DNA from: Methylocaldum sp. 14B
GTDB lineage: Bacteria; Pseudomonadota; Gammaproteobacteria; Methylococcales; Methylococcaceae
DNA length: 64,000 bases
Direction of reading: 5' to 3'
Assembly (NCBI RefSeq): GCF_002005105.1
Contig: NZ_MSCV01000014.1
Location: 62,001 to 126,000 of the forward strand
Shown: one piece after another, positions 1-7,339 of the stretch
Layout of the letters: each line of letters begins with the position of its first letter
Numbering within the stretch: the first letter of the stretch is position 1
Notes under the pieces: model-generated
Databases searched by the model: none
Seen by the model: the letters and a program-made list of their open reading frames with translations, nothing else
What the model was told of the DNA's origin: nothing
Translations under genes and position numbers: made by a program

Positions 1-439
1 CGGCGTGTTCCCGATCCTGGTCGAAGGGAATCGCGCGGGCGACCTCGTTGGGTTTTTTCCGTATGGCGACCTCGATATCCAGCGCCCGAAGCGCGGCAAA
101 AATTTCCCGGTAGAAATCGGCCACCGTGCAGGGTCGAAGCGGGAATTGTCGCGCCGCGCCGTCGCTGGTCCGGATCACGAGTCGATGCTCGATAAAATCG
201 AAATCGATCTGGAACGTTCGGTCACGATAGGGAATCGGCGAGGTCGTCAGCCCGGATGTCGTCAGATAAAGCACGACATGCCAGGAGTGGTTGATCCAGG
301 GCGTCAAGGCCAGCCGGATTTTGCCGACGATCTGTGTCCACATATGCAAGGTCGCATAGGTGTCTTGCCATGCCTGCAAAGGCAGGTCCGGCCAGGCCGA
401 ATTGTCGTTGATGGTGCTCGAAGCGTTCTGGCTCGTCAT
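1..439 (-). CDS. DUF5996 family protein, N-terminal part (cut by window edge)
   Basis: Reading the minus strand from an ATG at 439 gives 146 uninterrupted codons to the window edge, starting MTSQNASSTINDNSAWPDLP. The sequence has the WPDLPLQAWQDTYATLHMWTQIVGKIRL opening seen in DUF5996 proteins, quoted here in pieces: WPDLPLQAW, then TYATLHMWTQ, then SWHVVLYLTTSGLTT. Full-length members are about 300 residues, so about half is outside the window. An SD-like GGAGG precedes the start by a few bases. The family has no established function. The plus-strand reading frames over this stretch are shadows. Family recognition is from memory of the motif, not a search. Confidence 0.8.
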   Translation of the reverse strand, partial: MTSQNASSTINDNSAWPDLPLQAWQDTYATLHMWTQIVGKIRLALTPWINHSWHVVLYLTTSGLTTSPIPYRDRTFQIDFDFIEHRLVIRTSDGAARQFPLRPCTVADFYREIFAALRALDIEVAIRKKPNEVARAIPFDQDREHA

Positions 440-1018
440 GGTGACCTCCATCGAGCGGGGAATTTCAACGTCTACTTCCGCTTGTTCCCAAGCTCCTGCT
501 CTCATCGTTATACACAAGACCCAGCGGGTGGTCGTCACCGTCATTCCGTCCATGGACGACGGAATCCAGGGCCATGGATGGTAACCGGCCGGTCGCACGC
601 TGGCTTATCCGAAGCACAGCTCCGGCCCGCCGCTTCACCTCCGTGTGGCTGGATTCCGGCTTCCCTGCCGGAATGACGGGTCCGGGCACGTTTCGGGTCG
701 CTCGTAAGTTGTGTATAACGATGAGAGCTCCTGCTTGGGAATACGGCCTTGGAAGCTCCAGCCTCGCAAAGGGCAGGAAGCCGGAGCCTCCAAGACTTGG
801 GTTCCCAACCTTGAGGTTGGGAACCAACATCTGGTTTGATTTCTCGCGAGGTCCGGCCGTTCCGGAGTTCCGCATGCCGCCATGATTTACCTTTGTCAGA
901 GCTTCCGGTTTCAGACGGAGCGAAGGCACTCCCGCATGCCCTGTCGGTCGAATCGATCAAGGTCTCACTCCGTGCGTTCGGTGCTTGTCCTGCGTCCCAT
1001 CCGACTGGAGATACAGCC
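440..1018. repeat. Gene-free interval with nested inverted repeats
   Basis: I see no credible gene here. The interval holds three palindromic structures. An outer inverted repeat has 31-base arms at 485-515 and 711-741, whose ends match exactly while a short central block is itself flipped. An inner inverted repeat has arms at 538-569 and 649-679, sharing CCGTCATTCCG and GGAATCCAG blocks; this resembles the dispersed ATTCC-GGAAT repeats common in proteobacterial genomes. A perfect 11-bp stem with a TTGA loop lies at 800-825. Outer arms enclosing a second inverted repeat suggest one repeat inserted into another. Confidence 0.7.
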
Positions 1019-2842
1019 GTGAGCCAGCTTCCCATCGCTGACTACGCCTTTCTGTCCGATTGCCACGGGGCCGGCCTGGTCAGCCGCGCCGGCTCGGTCG
1101 ACTGGCTTAACTTTGCCCGTTTCGACGCGCCCGCGATCTGCTCGCGGCTTCTGGATACGGACGGCGGCCATTGGGCCATCCGCCCGGTTGGCCAAGCATC
1201 GACGCGCCGCCGGTATCTCGACGGCACCCTGGTGCTTGAAACGACCTTCGAGACGCCGACCGGCACCGTGGTTCTGACCGACGCGCTGGCGATGGGACCC
1301 AACGAACGCGGCCACCAGCTCGGCGCCGACGCGCCGCATACCCTGATCCGCAGCGTCCGATGCCTGGCCGGGCACGCAGACCTCGAGATCGAGTACGCGC
1401 CCCGGCCGGAGTATGGGCTGGTCTTTCCCTTGTTGGTTCCGGTCGTTGGCGGCGTATCCGCGCGGGGCGGCGCCTCGGTGCTCCATCTCAGTTCGCCCGT
1501 GCCGTTTCAAATCACCCGTTCGACGGCATGGGCGGGCGTGAGAATCGAAGCCGGCCAACGCCTGGACTTCGCCTTGCAGCATCGTTCGAGTTCCGAAGCC
1601 GCGCCTCGAGTCTGGACCGAAGCGGATATCGCCGAACGGTTGGACGACACCATCACCGCCTGGCGCAGCTGGTCCGATCTCCACCAGAACTACGAAGGAC
1701 CGTGGCGGGAGCTCGTCCGCCACAGCGGGCGCGTGCTTCAGGGGCTGACCTATTTTCCGACCGGCGCCATCGTGGCCGCACCGACGACTTCGCTGCCGGA
1801 AGCCGTGGGCGGCAGCCGCAATTGGGACTACCGCTACACTTGGGTGCGCGATGCGAGTTTCACCCTGGAAGCGCTGTGGGTGGCGGCCTGCCCGGACGAA
1901 GCCTATAAATTCTTCGACTTCTTGGCAGGCTCGGCCTTGACCCAGATCGAGCGCGGCGTGGATATGCAGATCATGTTCGGCATCGGCGGCGAGCACGATC
2001 TGACCGAACGCGAGCTGCCACATCTGTCCGGCTGGCGGGGTAGCCGTCCGGTCCGGGTCGGCAATGGCGCCTGGAATCAGCGGCAGCTCGATGTCTACGG
2101 CGAGCTGTTGAACGCAGCGTACCGGCTACAGGGACAGCTCACCACTCTCGATCCCATCACCCGTAATTTCCTCGCCGATGTCGCCGACGCTGCCGGTCGT
2201 TATTACCGCGATCCGGATCAGGGCATTTGGGAAATCCGCGGTCCGCCGCGAGACTTCCTGTACTCGAAACTGATGTGCTGGGTCGCCCTCGACCGGGCCA
2301 TCGGGCTCGCAGATCTGCTCGGCGCCGCGGATCGTGTCGAGCGCTGGCGCGCCGTCCGCGAGGAAATCCGCCAGGCGATTCTTACCCAGGGTTGGAGCGA
2401 GCGGGCTCAGTCCTTTACTCAGGCGTTCGGTTCGGACGAGCTCGATGCTTCGGTCCTGATGATGGCGCTGGTCGGCTTCCTGCCGGCGGACGATCCCCGC
2501 ATGCTGGCGACGATCGATGCGATCGAGCGGGAGTTGACGGACAAACGGGGGCTGGTATTCCGCTATCGCGCCGACGACGGGTTGAAAGGAGAGGAGGGCA
2601 CTTTCCTGCTCTGCACTTTCTGGCTTGCCCACGCAGTCGCTTTGGCAGGAGAGGTCGAGCGCGCCAAGGGCATCCTGGCCCGCGGCGCCGTTTATGCCAA
2701 CGATGTGGGCCTGCTCGCCGAAGAGGTCGATCCGAGCACGGGCGAGCTGCTCGGCAACTTCCCGCAAGCCTTCAGCCATATCGGCTTGATCAACGCCGCG
2801 TGGGCGATTGCCGAGGCCGAGCAAGCCCGATCGGCACCGTAA
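1019..2842 (+). CDS. Glycoside hydrolase family 15 protein (glucoamylase/trehalase-like)
   Basis: Predicted cytoplasmic (alpha/alpha)6-barrel glucan or trehalose hydrolase of 607 residues, the usual length for the family. The N-terminal beta-sandwich begins with the conserved DYAFLSDCHGAGLVSRAGSV. The family block SRNWDYRYTWVRDASF lies at about residues 266-281, and the C-terminal GNFPQAFSHIGLINAAW block at about 578-595. I chose the GTG at 1019, preceded by GGAGA, over upstream in-frame ATGs because the conserved part begins immediately after it; the 61 codons further upstream overlap the repeat region and look non-coding. GH15 members of this subtype hydrolyse alpha-glucans or trehalose; the substrate cannot be decided from sequence alone. 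No signal peptide is seen. It stands alone, with no glycogen or trehalose synthesis genes beside it. Confidence 0.88.
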   Translation: MSQLPIADYAFLSDCHGAGLVSRAGSVDWLNFARFDAPAICSRLLDTDGGHWAIRPVGQASTRRRYLDGTLVLETTFETPTGTVVLTDALAMGPNERGHQLGADAPHTLIRSVRCLAGHADLEIEYAPRPEYGLVFPLLVPVVGGVSARGGASVLHLSSPVPFQITRSTAWAGVRIEAGQRLDFALQHRSSSEAAPRVWTEADIAERLDDTITAWRSWSDLHQNYEGPWRELVRHSGRVLQGLTYFPTGAIVAAPTTSLPEAVGGSRNWDYRYTWVRDASFTLEALWVAACPDEAYKFFDFLAGSALTQIERGVDMQIMFGIGGEHDLTERELPHLSGWRGSRPVRVGNGAWNQRQLDVYGELLNAAYRLQGQLTTLDPITRNFLADVADAAGRYYRDPDQGIWEIRGPPRDFLYSKLMCWVALDRAIGLADLLGAADRVERWRAVREEIRQAILTQGWSERAQSFTQAFGSDELDASVLMMALVGFLPADDPRMLATIDAIERELTDKRGLVFRYRADDGLKGEEGTFLLCTFWLAHAVALAGEVERAKGILARGAVYANDVGLLAEEVDPSTGELLGNFPQAFSHIGLINAAWAIAEAEQARSAP

Positions 2843-3188
2843 TTCCATTCGACATTCGAGTGAACATTCATCGTAGGATGGGTAGAGCGAAGCGAAACCC
2901 ATCGATGGTGGGTTAGCCCCTAGGCTCCGCGTAACCCGCCGATTCGAGGTCGCTGCGCGCCTGACCTATCCTACTTCGTCGGCCGAAGAATCGATCGTCG
3001 GCACCGGCGATCCTCATCTTTCTTTAATCTTTTCCCCGGCGGCGTTCTCATGTTGCTTCCGTACTCTAGTACCCGACGGGTGCGGCGATTCCTGGACACG
3101 TATCTAAAGGCGCACCGGTAAGAGCCGTTTTTTTGGGGGCCGCCTCGGTGCGGAGTCAGAGACTGATCTAATGCGTTAAAGGTGACTC
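2843..3188. repeat. Gene-free interval with a REP-like palindromic unit
   Basis: A composite palindromic unit occupies about 2873-2973. It starts GTAGGATGGGTAGAGCGAAG, contains GGTGGGTTAG and GTAACCCGCC as opposed arms, and ends CTATCCTAC as the inverse of its start. Related GTAGGATGGG and GTGGGTTA units recur near 5.9 kb and 33.9 kb. The rest (2974-3188) has no gene; an A/G-rich Shine-Dalgarno lies directly before the ATG at 3189. Confidence 0.6.
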
Positions 3189-3608
3189 ATGCCAGCAAAC
3201 ATGCGGCAAGACGAGAGGATCGAGGTTTTTTCATTCATTGCCTTGTATGAAGGCCTCAGTGGACTGCTGATCGATCTCGATCTCTATGTGTTCAATAAGG
3301 CGGGCGAATTGATCGAGTGCCAGCCCATATGGAAGGGAAAGACCGTAGTGGCGCTTTCCGGGAGGGAACTGAGTAACGCGCGAGTCATGATCGGGCCGCC
3401 CATACGTGATTCCATACGCGGGCCAATCACGATGGACATGATTCGGAATTACCATGGTTTCGAGGTCGGGTTCGATTTAGTGCCCAAGACCCGCTCGGTT
3501 ACGCTTTCCGCCGTGCCGGAGGCAATTTGGCGGACATGGCAACAATCGGGCTCATGGAGCAAAAGCAGAAAACATCCCAACGCGTTCGACGGTTTTCTAT
3601 TTTGGTAG
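3189..3608 (+). CDS. Hypothetical protein, 139 residues
   Basis: A well-spaced AAAGGTG ribosome binding site precedes the ATG at 3189. The protein has alternating hydrophobic and polar residues typical of a beta-rich cytosolic domain (IALYEGLSGLLIDLDLYVFN, then GFEVGFDLVP). No signal peptide, membrane segment or known motif is visible. After EAIWRTW the composition changes to a short basic, low-hydrophobicity tail that ends at a repeat-rich stretch. The gene may therefore be the 5' part of a longer gene truncated by a repeat. I do not recognise the family. Coding status rests on the RBS, the length and the sensible residue pattern. Confidence 0.5.
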   Translation: MPANMRQDERIEVFSFIALYEGLSGLLIDLDLYVFNKAGELIECQPIWKGKTVVALSGRELSNARVMIGPPIRDSIRGPITMDMIRNYHGFEVGFDLVPKTRSVTLSAVPEAIWRTWQQSGSWSKSRKHPNAFDGFLFW

Positions 3609-3689
3609 ATGTCGGCGTCGTCTTGGTAGCGATTCCGTTGCGCCATTGAGAGCATTTTCCGGCTTGGCGTAGCGCTCCCAACGTGGAAT

Positions 3690-3730
3690 AGGTCGGAAAA
3701 GCGGCTTCGTCGGCAACGGGTTGCCGACCT
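3690..3730. repeat. REP-like hairpin (AGGTCGG family)
   Basis: GTCGGCAACGGGTTGCCGAC forms a hairpin at about 3709-3728, with an AGGTCGG block just upstream at 3690-3696. It belongs to the same family as the copies at 12104-12170, 33886-33905 and 34193-34214. The preceding GTAGCGCTCCCAACGTG also resembles the sequence before the 12.1-kb copy. It lies between the ends of two convergent genes. Confidence 0.6.
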
Positions 3731-3842
3731 ACGAATAGGTACGGGACAGTTCCCCCATCTAGCCGCTCTACATGGTATTTGCTTTTGTCTGCCTGACTTA
3801 AGGAGTGCCGCGCTGCGGCACTCCTTTCCCGATCTCTCGATG

Positions 3843-5441
3843 TTACGGCTTTACTCCGATGAGTTTCCAACCGCCATCCGGAGAGAGATTTGCTCTGCTG
3901 GACGATCCCACATAGAGGACATCTTTCGTTGGAAGCATGTTCCGCACACCCATAACGGTTTCGGGATGGCCGAAGCCGTTTATGGTCCACGGTACTGCCT
4001 TGGAATTCCCATCGGGGAAGACCCAAAGGTCGGCACCGGGATTCTTGCTGAAGTTGACGCTGGATCCCGAGTCGAGCGTTCCCACGGCCAGCTTTCCTTG
4101 GAAAACCGCCATGGTCCAGGTATAGACATTGGTCGGAACGTCGAAGCCCGCCGCGCCGTAGAGCGGGGTCATGCCGCCCAGATTGTTATCCACCATGCTC
4201 CAAGTGCTGCCGTTGTATTTCGGTAACTGCTTTTCCCCGTAGAGCAGTTGAATCTCGGGACTGCTACCGAAATTGCGGCCGCGGAAGATCGGAATGGCCC
4301 GGCTGAGGTTCTTTTGGGTTTCGGTACGATCCTGGGGCTCTCCGTAGGTACTTACGAACGTGCTATAGACCGACCACGGCGGGTTCATATGTCCCCAGTA
4401 GAGGTAACCGGCGAACGAGGCCAAGTCGCCCACCCCTTGGGTCGAGGCAACGAGGTCGTCGACTTCGTAGTCATTTACTTCCCAAACCTTGGTCCAAAGG
4501 CCAGCATGGATAAGCCGCAAGCCTCCTGCGGGAATCGGCGGACTCATCCAGATCCCGGCCGGCGGGTTGTTGGTTCCGAGGAAGCTGCCGACCGAGCTGG
4601 ACAGTGTCGACGGACGCCAGGTGGCCACGAAAAGACGCCCTTCGTGCACGGCCAGATTGACCGCATCGTTGTCTACCATACCCACTGTCGTGAAGCTGAA
4701 AGGATTGCTTCGAGTTCCCGTCCAGCGCAGTATTTCGCCGCCTCCGGTGAGTGTCTGCACGCCGGTATACATGGCGCCCTGCGCAGAGACGAATTTGCGG
4801 ATGTTGGCGTATCGCAACAAAGTCGTCGAGCCGAGATATTGTTTGGTATCGGCATCGAAGGCAAACAAATTGACGCTCACCCCGAGCTGGCCCGGACCGG
4901 CGAGTATTGCCACGCCATTGGATACGCCGGCCGACCGCAAGCCCAAGGTCTCGTTGATGAGCGGGTCGTTCGGCGTCACATTGGTTTGCTTACCGGTGGC
5001 GATGTCATAAACCCATACCTGCGGCGGTCTCCAGTCGCCCAGGAATTGGCGCAATGGTACGGGAACGCCGGGGTATTGGCTCAGCGAGCCCTCGAGGACG
5101 TTGATGGGATTGCCGGTGGAATCGTTAGCGAAATCGCATTCCTGCAATCCGTCGCCTGCGGTTTGTCCTATACCCGCGACATTGGCTCCAGTTCCGATCC
5201 AGAGGGTCTGTTTCCATTGGGCCAGACCCCAAAGATAGGCCTGATTTCGCTTGGGCGTCGTGCCGGTGGGGCAGGCTCCATTTGCCGACGCGGCGACATA
5301 AGGCATGCCGCAGCCGTTCCAGCACTCGTCCGGGACGGCCTTCGCCAAGACGGTAGCGGTCTGCGCGTGGGAAACCGTTACCGCCGAATGGAAAATAAAA
5401 AGAGATAAGGGAAAAACAACTCGCCAATTGCACTTGATCAT
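3843..5441 (-). CDS. Secreted protein of unknown function, possible beta-propeller
   Basis: A 532-residue protein. The start at 5441 is fixed by AAGGAG seven bases upstream; a longer frame to 5486 would bury the signal sequence. Residues 1-26 form a classic Sec signal (basic MIKCNWR, hydrophobic core, SHAQ-type cleavage site). The mature part is rich in Gly, Trp and aromatic residues and repeats short blades such as LYVGSSS, LFVATWRPS and LAVGTLDSGSS, which suggests a beta-propeller. Four cysteines lie near the mature N-terminus (ECWNGCGMPY, NGACPTG, QECDFA), possibly in disulfides. No catalytic motif is recognised. It is the last minus-strand gene of the secondary-lipid region but is separated from it by an AT-rich gap, so a shared role is unproven. 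Confidence 0.7.
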   Translation of the reverse strand: MIKCNWRVVFPLSLFIFHSAVTVSHAQTATVLAKAVPDECWNGCGMPYVAASANGACPTGTTPKRNQAYLWGLAQWKQTLWIGTGANVAGIGQTAGDGLQECDFANDSTGNPINVLEGSLSQYPGVPVPLRQFLGDWRPPQVWVYDIATGKQTNVTPNDPLINETLGLRSAGVSNGVAILAGPGQLGVSVNLFAFDADTKQYLGSTTLLRYANIRKFVSAQGAMYTGVQTLTGGGEILRWTGTRSNPFSFTTVGMVDNDAVNLAVHEGRLFVATWRPSTLSSSVGSFLGTNNPPAGIWMSPPIPAGGLRLIHAGLWTKVWEVNDYEVDDLVASTQGVGDLASFAGYLYWGHMNPPWSVYSTFVSTYGEPQDRTETQKNLSRAIPIFRGRNFGSSPEIQLLYGEKQLPKYNGSTWSMVDNNLGGMTPLYGAAGFDVPTNVYTWTMAVFQGKLAVGTLDSGSSVNFSKNPGADLWVFPDGNSKAVPWTINGFGHPETVMGVRNMLPTKDVLYVGSSSRANLSPDGGWKLIGVKP

Positions 5442-5687
5442 GTCGATACTCCTTTTTCCAAAGTGCATGTTTCCTGTTCGTATCATATTGCCCGTAACCG
5501 GGCAGAACTCGCATATTTGTTATATGTAATCGTTGAATTAAGTGGTTGCTTTCATTCTCCTCCTGAGTTGTTTTTGAATTTTTATTACGAGATTTCGGTA
5601 TGGCACCGAATATTTTATTACGCGAATCTTATGCCATATCTATATTTTTAATTAGATCAATTATTTGCTTGGAGATAGTAAAGTGTC

Positions 5688-5881
5688 TGTAAAATTTTCT
5701 GACACCTTGATATTGCCGATCACGCGGGGAAGTTATGCCAATTCTTTGGAAAAAGGATATTCAGCGAACGTAGGCTGAGCCGAAATCGTAATATGTCCGG
5801 ATCATGTGTATATTTATAATTATAATTATAGGTTAATTACTTGGCTTGGTATGGCGAATCGATTGTAAAATTTTCTGACAC
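5688..5881. promoter_or_regulatory. Two direct copies of an 18-bp motif (possible regulator sites)
   Basis: TGTAAAATTTTCTGACAC occurs at 5688-5705 and again at 5864-5881, a 176-bp period. The motif is itself partly palindromic (TGT...ACA around AAAATTTT). The similarity extends leftward imperfectly. They may be binding sites upstream of the minus-strand gene at 5441, or remnants of duplicated DNA. The protein bound, if any, cannot be named. Confidence 0.35.
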
Positions 5882-5930
5882 TGTTATTTGCTTGAAAGGC
5901 TAATTTCAAATCGCTTTCGATAAGGACTTG

Positions 5931-6018
5931 CTTTCGTAGGGTGGGTTAGGCGCACATCAGCACTGACTGACCGCCGATCACCGCGCTTTGCGTGCGCCGT
6001 AACCCACCCTATCGAAAG
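5931..6018. repeat. REP-like inverted repeat (GGTGGGTTA family)
   Basis: Arms CTTTCGTAGGGTGGGTTAGG (from 5931, continuing CGCAC to 5955) and GTGCGCCGTAACCCACCCTA (from 5992, continuing to 6018) are inverse complements apart from one inserted base and one extra base. The roughly 36-base centre is not palindromic. The same unit is at 33929-33999 and in part at 2905-2940. Confidence 0.7.
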
Positions 6019-6191
6019 CCGAATGGAATAAAATGCCGGCTCTCAGCGAGTTTTGATTAACTGAAAAACGCCGGGAGTCTAATATTAATGAATTATTTTT
6101 TAGCCCATGAAAGCTCTTTGTATATTCGATGTCTATGCAGTGGACGGTGCAAGTTCAGGCAGTACTATTAAAGTTGCGATAATTCGGGTTT

Positions 6192-6935
6192 TTATTTCGT
6201 TTTATATACTCTTTCGGTTGCGGGAATTTCTTTTTCTAATGCCAGTTGCCAACGAAATGCCCATTTCCATTTAATATTCCTCTTTGCCTCAGAAAATTCG
6301 TCTGTCAGCCTCTCCAGGTCCTTTTTCCGGAATCCCCGCAGGATGGAGATTAATCCATCGTGACGGGTAATGGTGGATGAGGCTGTAACAAAGGCGAACA
6401 ATTCAAAAAGATGATAAGCAACAGGACTTCTGTGCAGGTCGTTGACCACAACTGCCAACCTGCACTGCTCGTAAGAATTCTTCAACAATTCTTCTGCCTT
6501 TCGGTTGTCGAAATGGTGAAGAAACAAGCTCATCACGACGATGTCAAACCGCCTTTTTTTAAACTCGTCCGAAAAAACATCTATCTTTTCAAAGCGTATC
6601 TCCGGAAAATCTTTCGATTGCGAAGTCGCATACCGAATAATCGAGTCGTTTATATCGACGGCGGTTACTGAAACCGGGATGTTTTTCCTTCGACACCATT
6701 TGACGACTGCTCTGGGAAGATCGCCGCTACCGCAACCCAGATCAACAACTTCTATCGGACGGCCGAAATCATGCTGTTCAAGTAACGGTGCGATGGCCGA
6801 AACCAACGCTTTTTCTCCGCCCAGCCAGCGGTTGACCCTGGCGATATCCTCTAGGTTTTTGATCAGATCATCACCGCCGAGCGTTGGGTCGTCGAGGAGC
6901 TCGCTGAGATTGGAGCGTTGCGAAAAGCTGTTCAT
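6192..6935 (-). CDS. Class I SAM-dependent methyltransferase
   Basis: A 247-residue Rossmann-fold methyltransferase. Motif I VVDLGCGSGDLPR is at residues 63-75, the acidic motif TAVDIND near 91-97, and MSLFLHHF (post II) near 135-142. The ATG at 6935 has a GGAGGA ribosome binding site; the frame stays open upstream to 7109 and beyond but has no comparable start. The substrate is unknown. Similar enzymes are often found near type III polyketide synthases and aromatic lipid genes, and this one lies downstream of such a cluster on the same strand. A tailoring O- or C-methylation role is therefore plausible but is inference. A 150-bp repeat separates it from the sulfotransferase. Confidence 0.85.
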   Translation of the reverse strand: MNSFSQRSNLSELLDDPTLGGDDLIKNLEDIARVNRWLGGEKALVSAIAPLLEQHDFGRPIEVVDLGCGSGDLPRAVVKWCRRKNIPVSVTAVDINDSIIRYATSQSKDFPEIRFEKIDVFSDEFKKRRFDIVVMSLFLHHFDNRKAEELLKNSYEQCRLAVVVNDLHRSPVAYHLFELFAFVTASSTITRHDGLISILRGFRKKDLERLTDEFSEAKRNIKWKWAFRWQLALEKEIPATERVYKTK

Positions 6936-7172
6936 GATTATTCCTCCAATTGTTTCAAACCACTGTGTTTTCACCGGAATTGCCACCATCAAACGGATGT
7001 CCGGACATAACGGATAGTCTTTCGTCATGCGTCCCGAAACATTCGCAGAAATGCCGATGACAATTCCGAAATGAAACTTCTCCATGGCGGCATCGTTGGC
7101 CGTTTCCATCGCCAGCCATTTGTCTACGCTGCCTTTCGGTGCGATCCACCCGTTTTGCGGAACGGCAATAAG
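6936..7172 (-). other. Open frame upstream of the methyltransferase, possible gene remnant
   Basis: The methyltransferase frame continues without a stop for about 80 codons upstream of its RBS-supported start, up to the 150-bp repeat, and reads as plausible protein (for example FHFGIVIGISANVSG). It may be the 3' remnant of a gene interrupted by the repeat, or chance in a GC-balanced stretch. I do not recognise it. Confidence 0.25.
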
Positions 7173-7323
7173 TTATTAATCAGGCCCGTAAATACCCTCC
7201 TGGTATTTCGGGCCGCCGCCCAGGCCCGGTACACGCCCGGCCTGGGCTCACGCGGCTTGTCGCCGCGCCGGGGCATCCTTGCCCCGGATTAACCCGGCCT
7301 ATATTTATAGGCCGGGTTAATAA
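7173..7323. repeat. 151-bp multi-hairpin element, copy 1
   Basis: This element recurs at 28938-29087 in the same orientation with three substitutions and a one-base deletion. Its ends are perfect inverted repeats TTATTAA and TTAATAA, and the inverse match continues imperfectly for 14 bases. Inside are four strong hairpins: GCCCGTAAATACC with GGTATTTCGGGC, GCCCAGGC with GCCTGGGC, CCGGGGCA with TGCCCCGG, and AACCCGGCCTAT with ATAGGCCGGGTT. It carries no gene. Size, terminal repeats and internal pairing fit a MITE-like or REP-type non-autonomous element. Copy 1 lies just past the stop of the sulfotransferase gene. No target-site duplication is obvious. Confidence 0.9.
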
Positions 7324-7339
7324 TCGGAGCCTCCTCAAC

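Larger units (their letters stand above)
5442..6191. other. AT-rich gene-free interval with a duplicated 18-bp motif and a REP unit
   Basis: This 750-base stretch is clearly richer in A+T than its surroundings, and I see no credible gene in it. It holds two exact direct copies of TGTAAAATTTTCTGACAC at 5688-5705 and 5864-5881, each preceded by a similar ATTA-GCTTGG context, and a palindromic repeat at 5931-6018. On the minus strand the motif lies upstream of the secreted-protein gene that starts at 5441. The base composition suggests acquired or decaying DNA. Confidence 0.65.

Noticed and set aside
5-676. 223-codon plus-strand frame at the window start
   Set aside because: It overlaps the DUF5996 gene on the other strand and runs into the inverted repeats; low-complexity, Arg/Gly-rich translation.
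836-1018. Upstream ATG extension of the GH15 protein
   Set aside because: The extra 61 residues overlap the hairpin region and lack family similarity; the GTG at 1019 has an SD and directly precedes the conserved start.
3000-3180. Possible c-di-GMP riboswitch upstream of 3189
   Set aside because: A GC-rich stem and an AAAGGC block are present, but the GEMM core and tetraloop receptor are not. The evidence is too weak to list.
3843-5441. PEP-CTERM/exosortase substrate
   Set aside because: The protein ends GGWKLIGVKP without a PEP motif, TM helix or basic tail, and no exosortase gene is in the window.
5442-5486. Longer start for the secreted protein at 5486
   Set aside because: It would add 15 residues before the signal peptide; AAGGAG at the right distance supports 5441.
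5588-5880. Sigma-54 type promoter in the AT-rich gap
   Set aside because: TGGCAC and TGGCGA occur, but no TTGC element follows at the required spacing.
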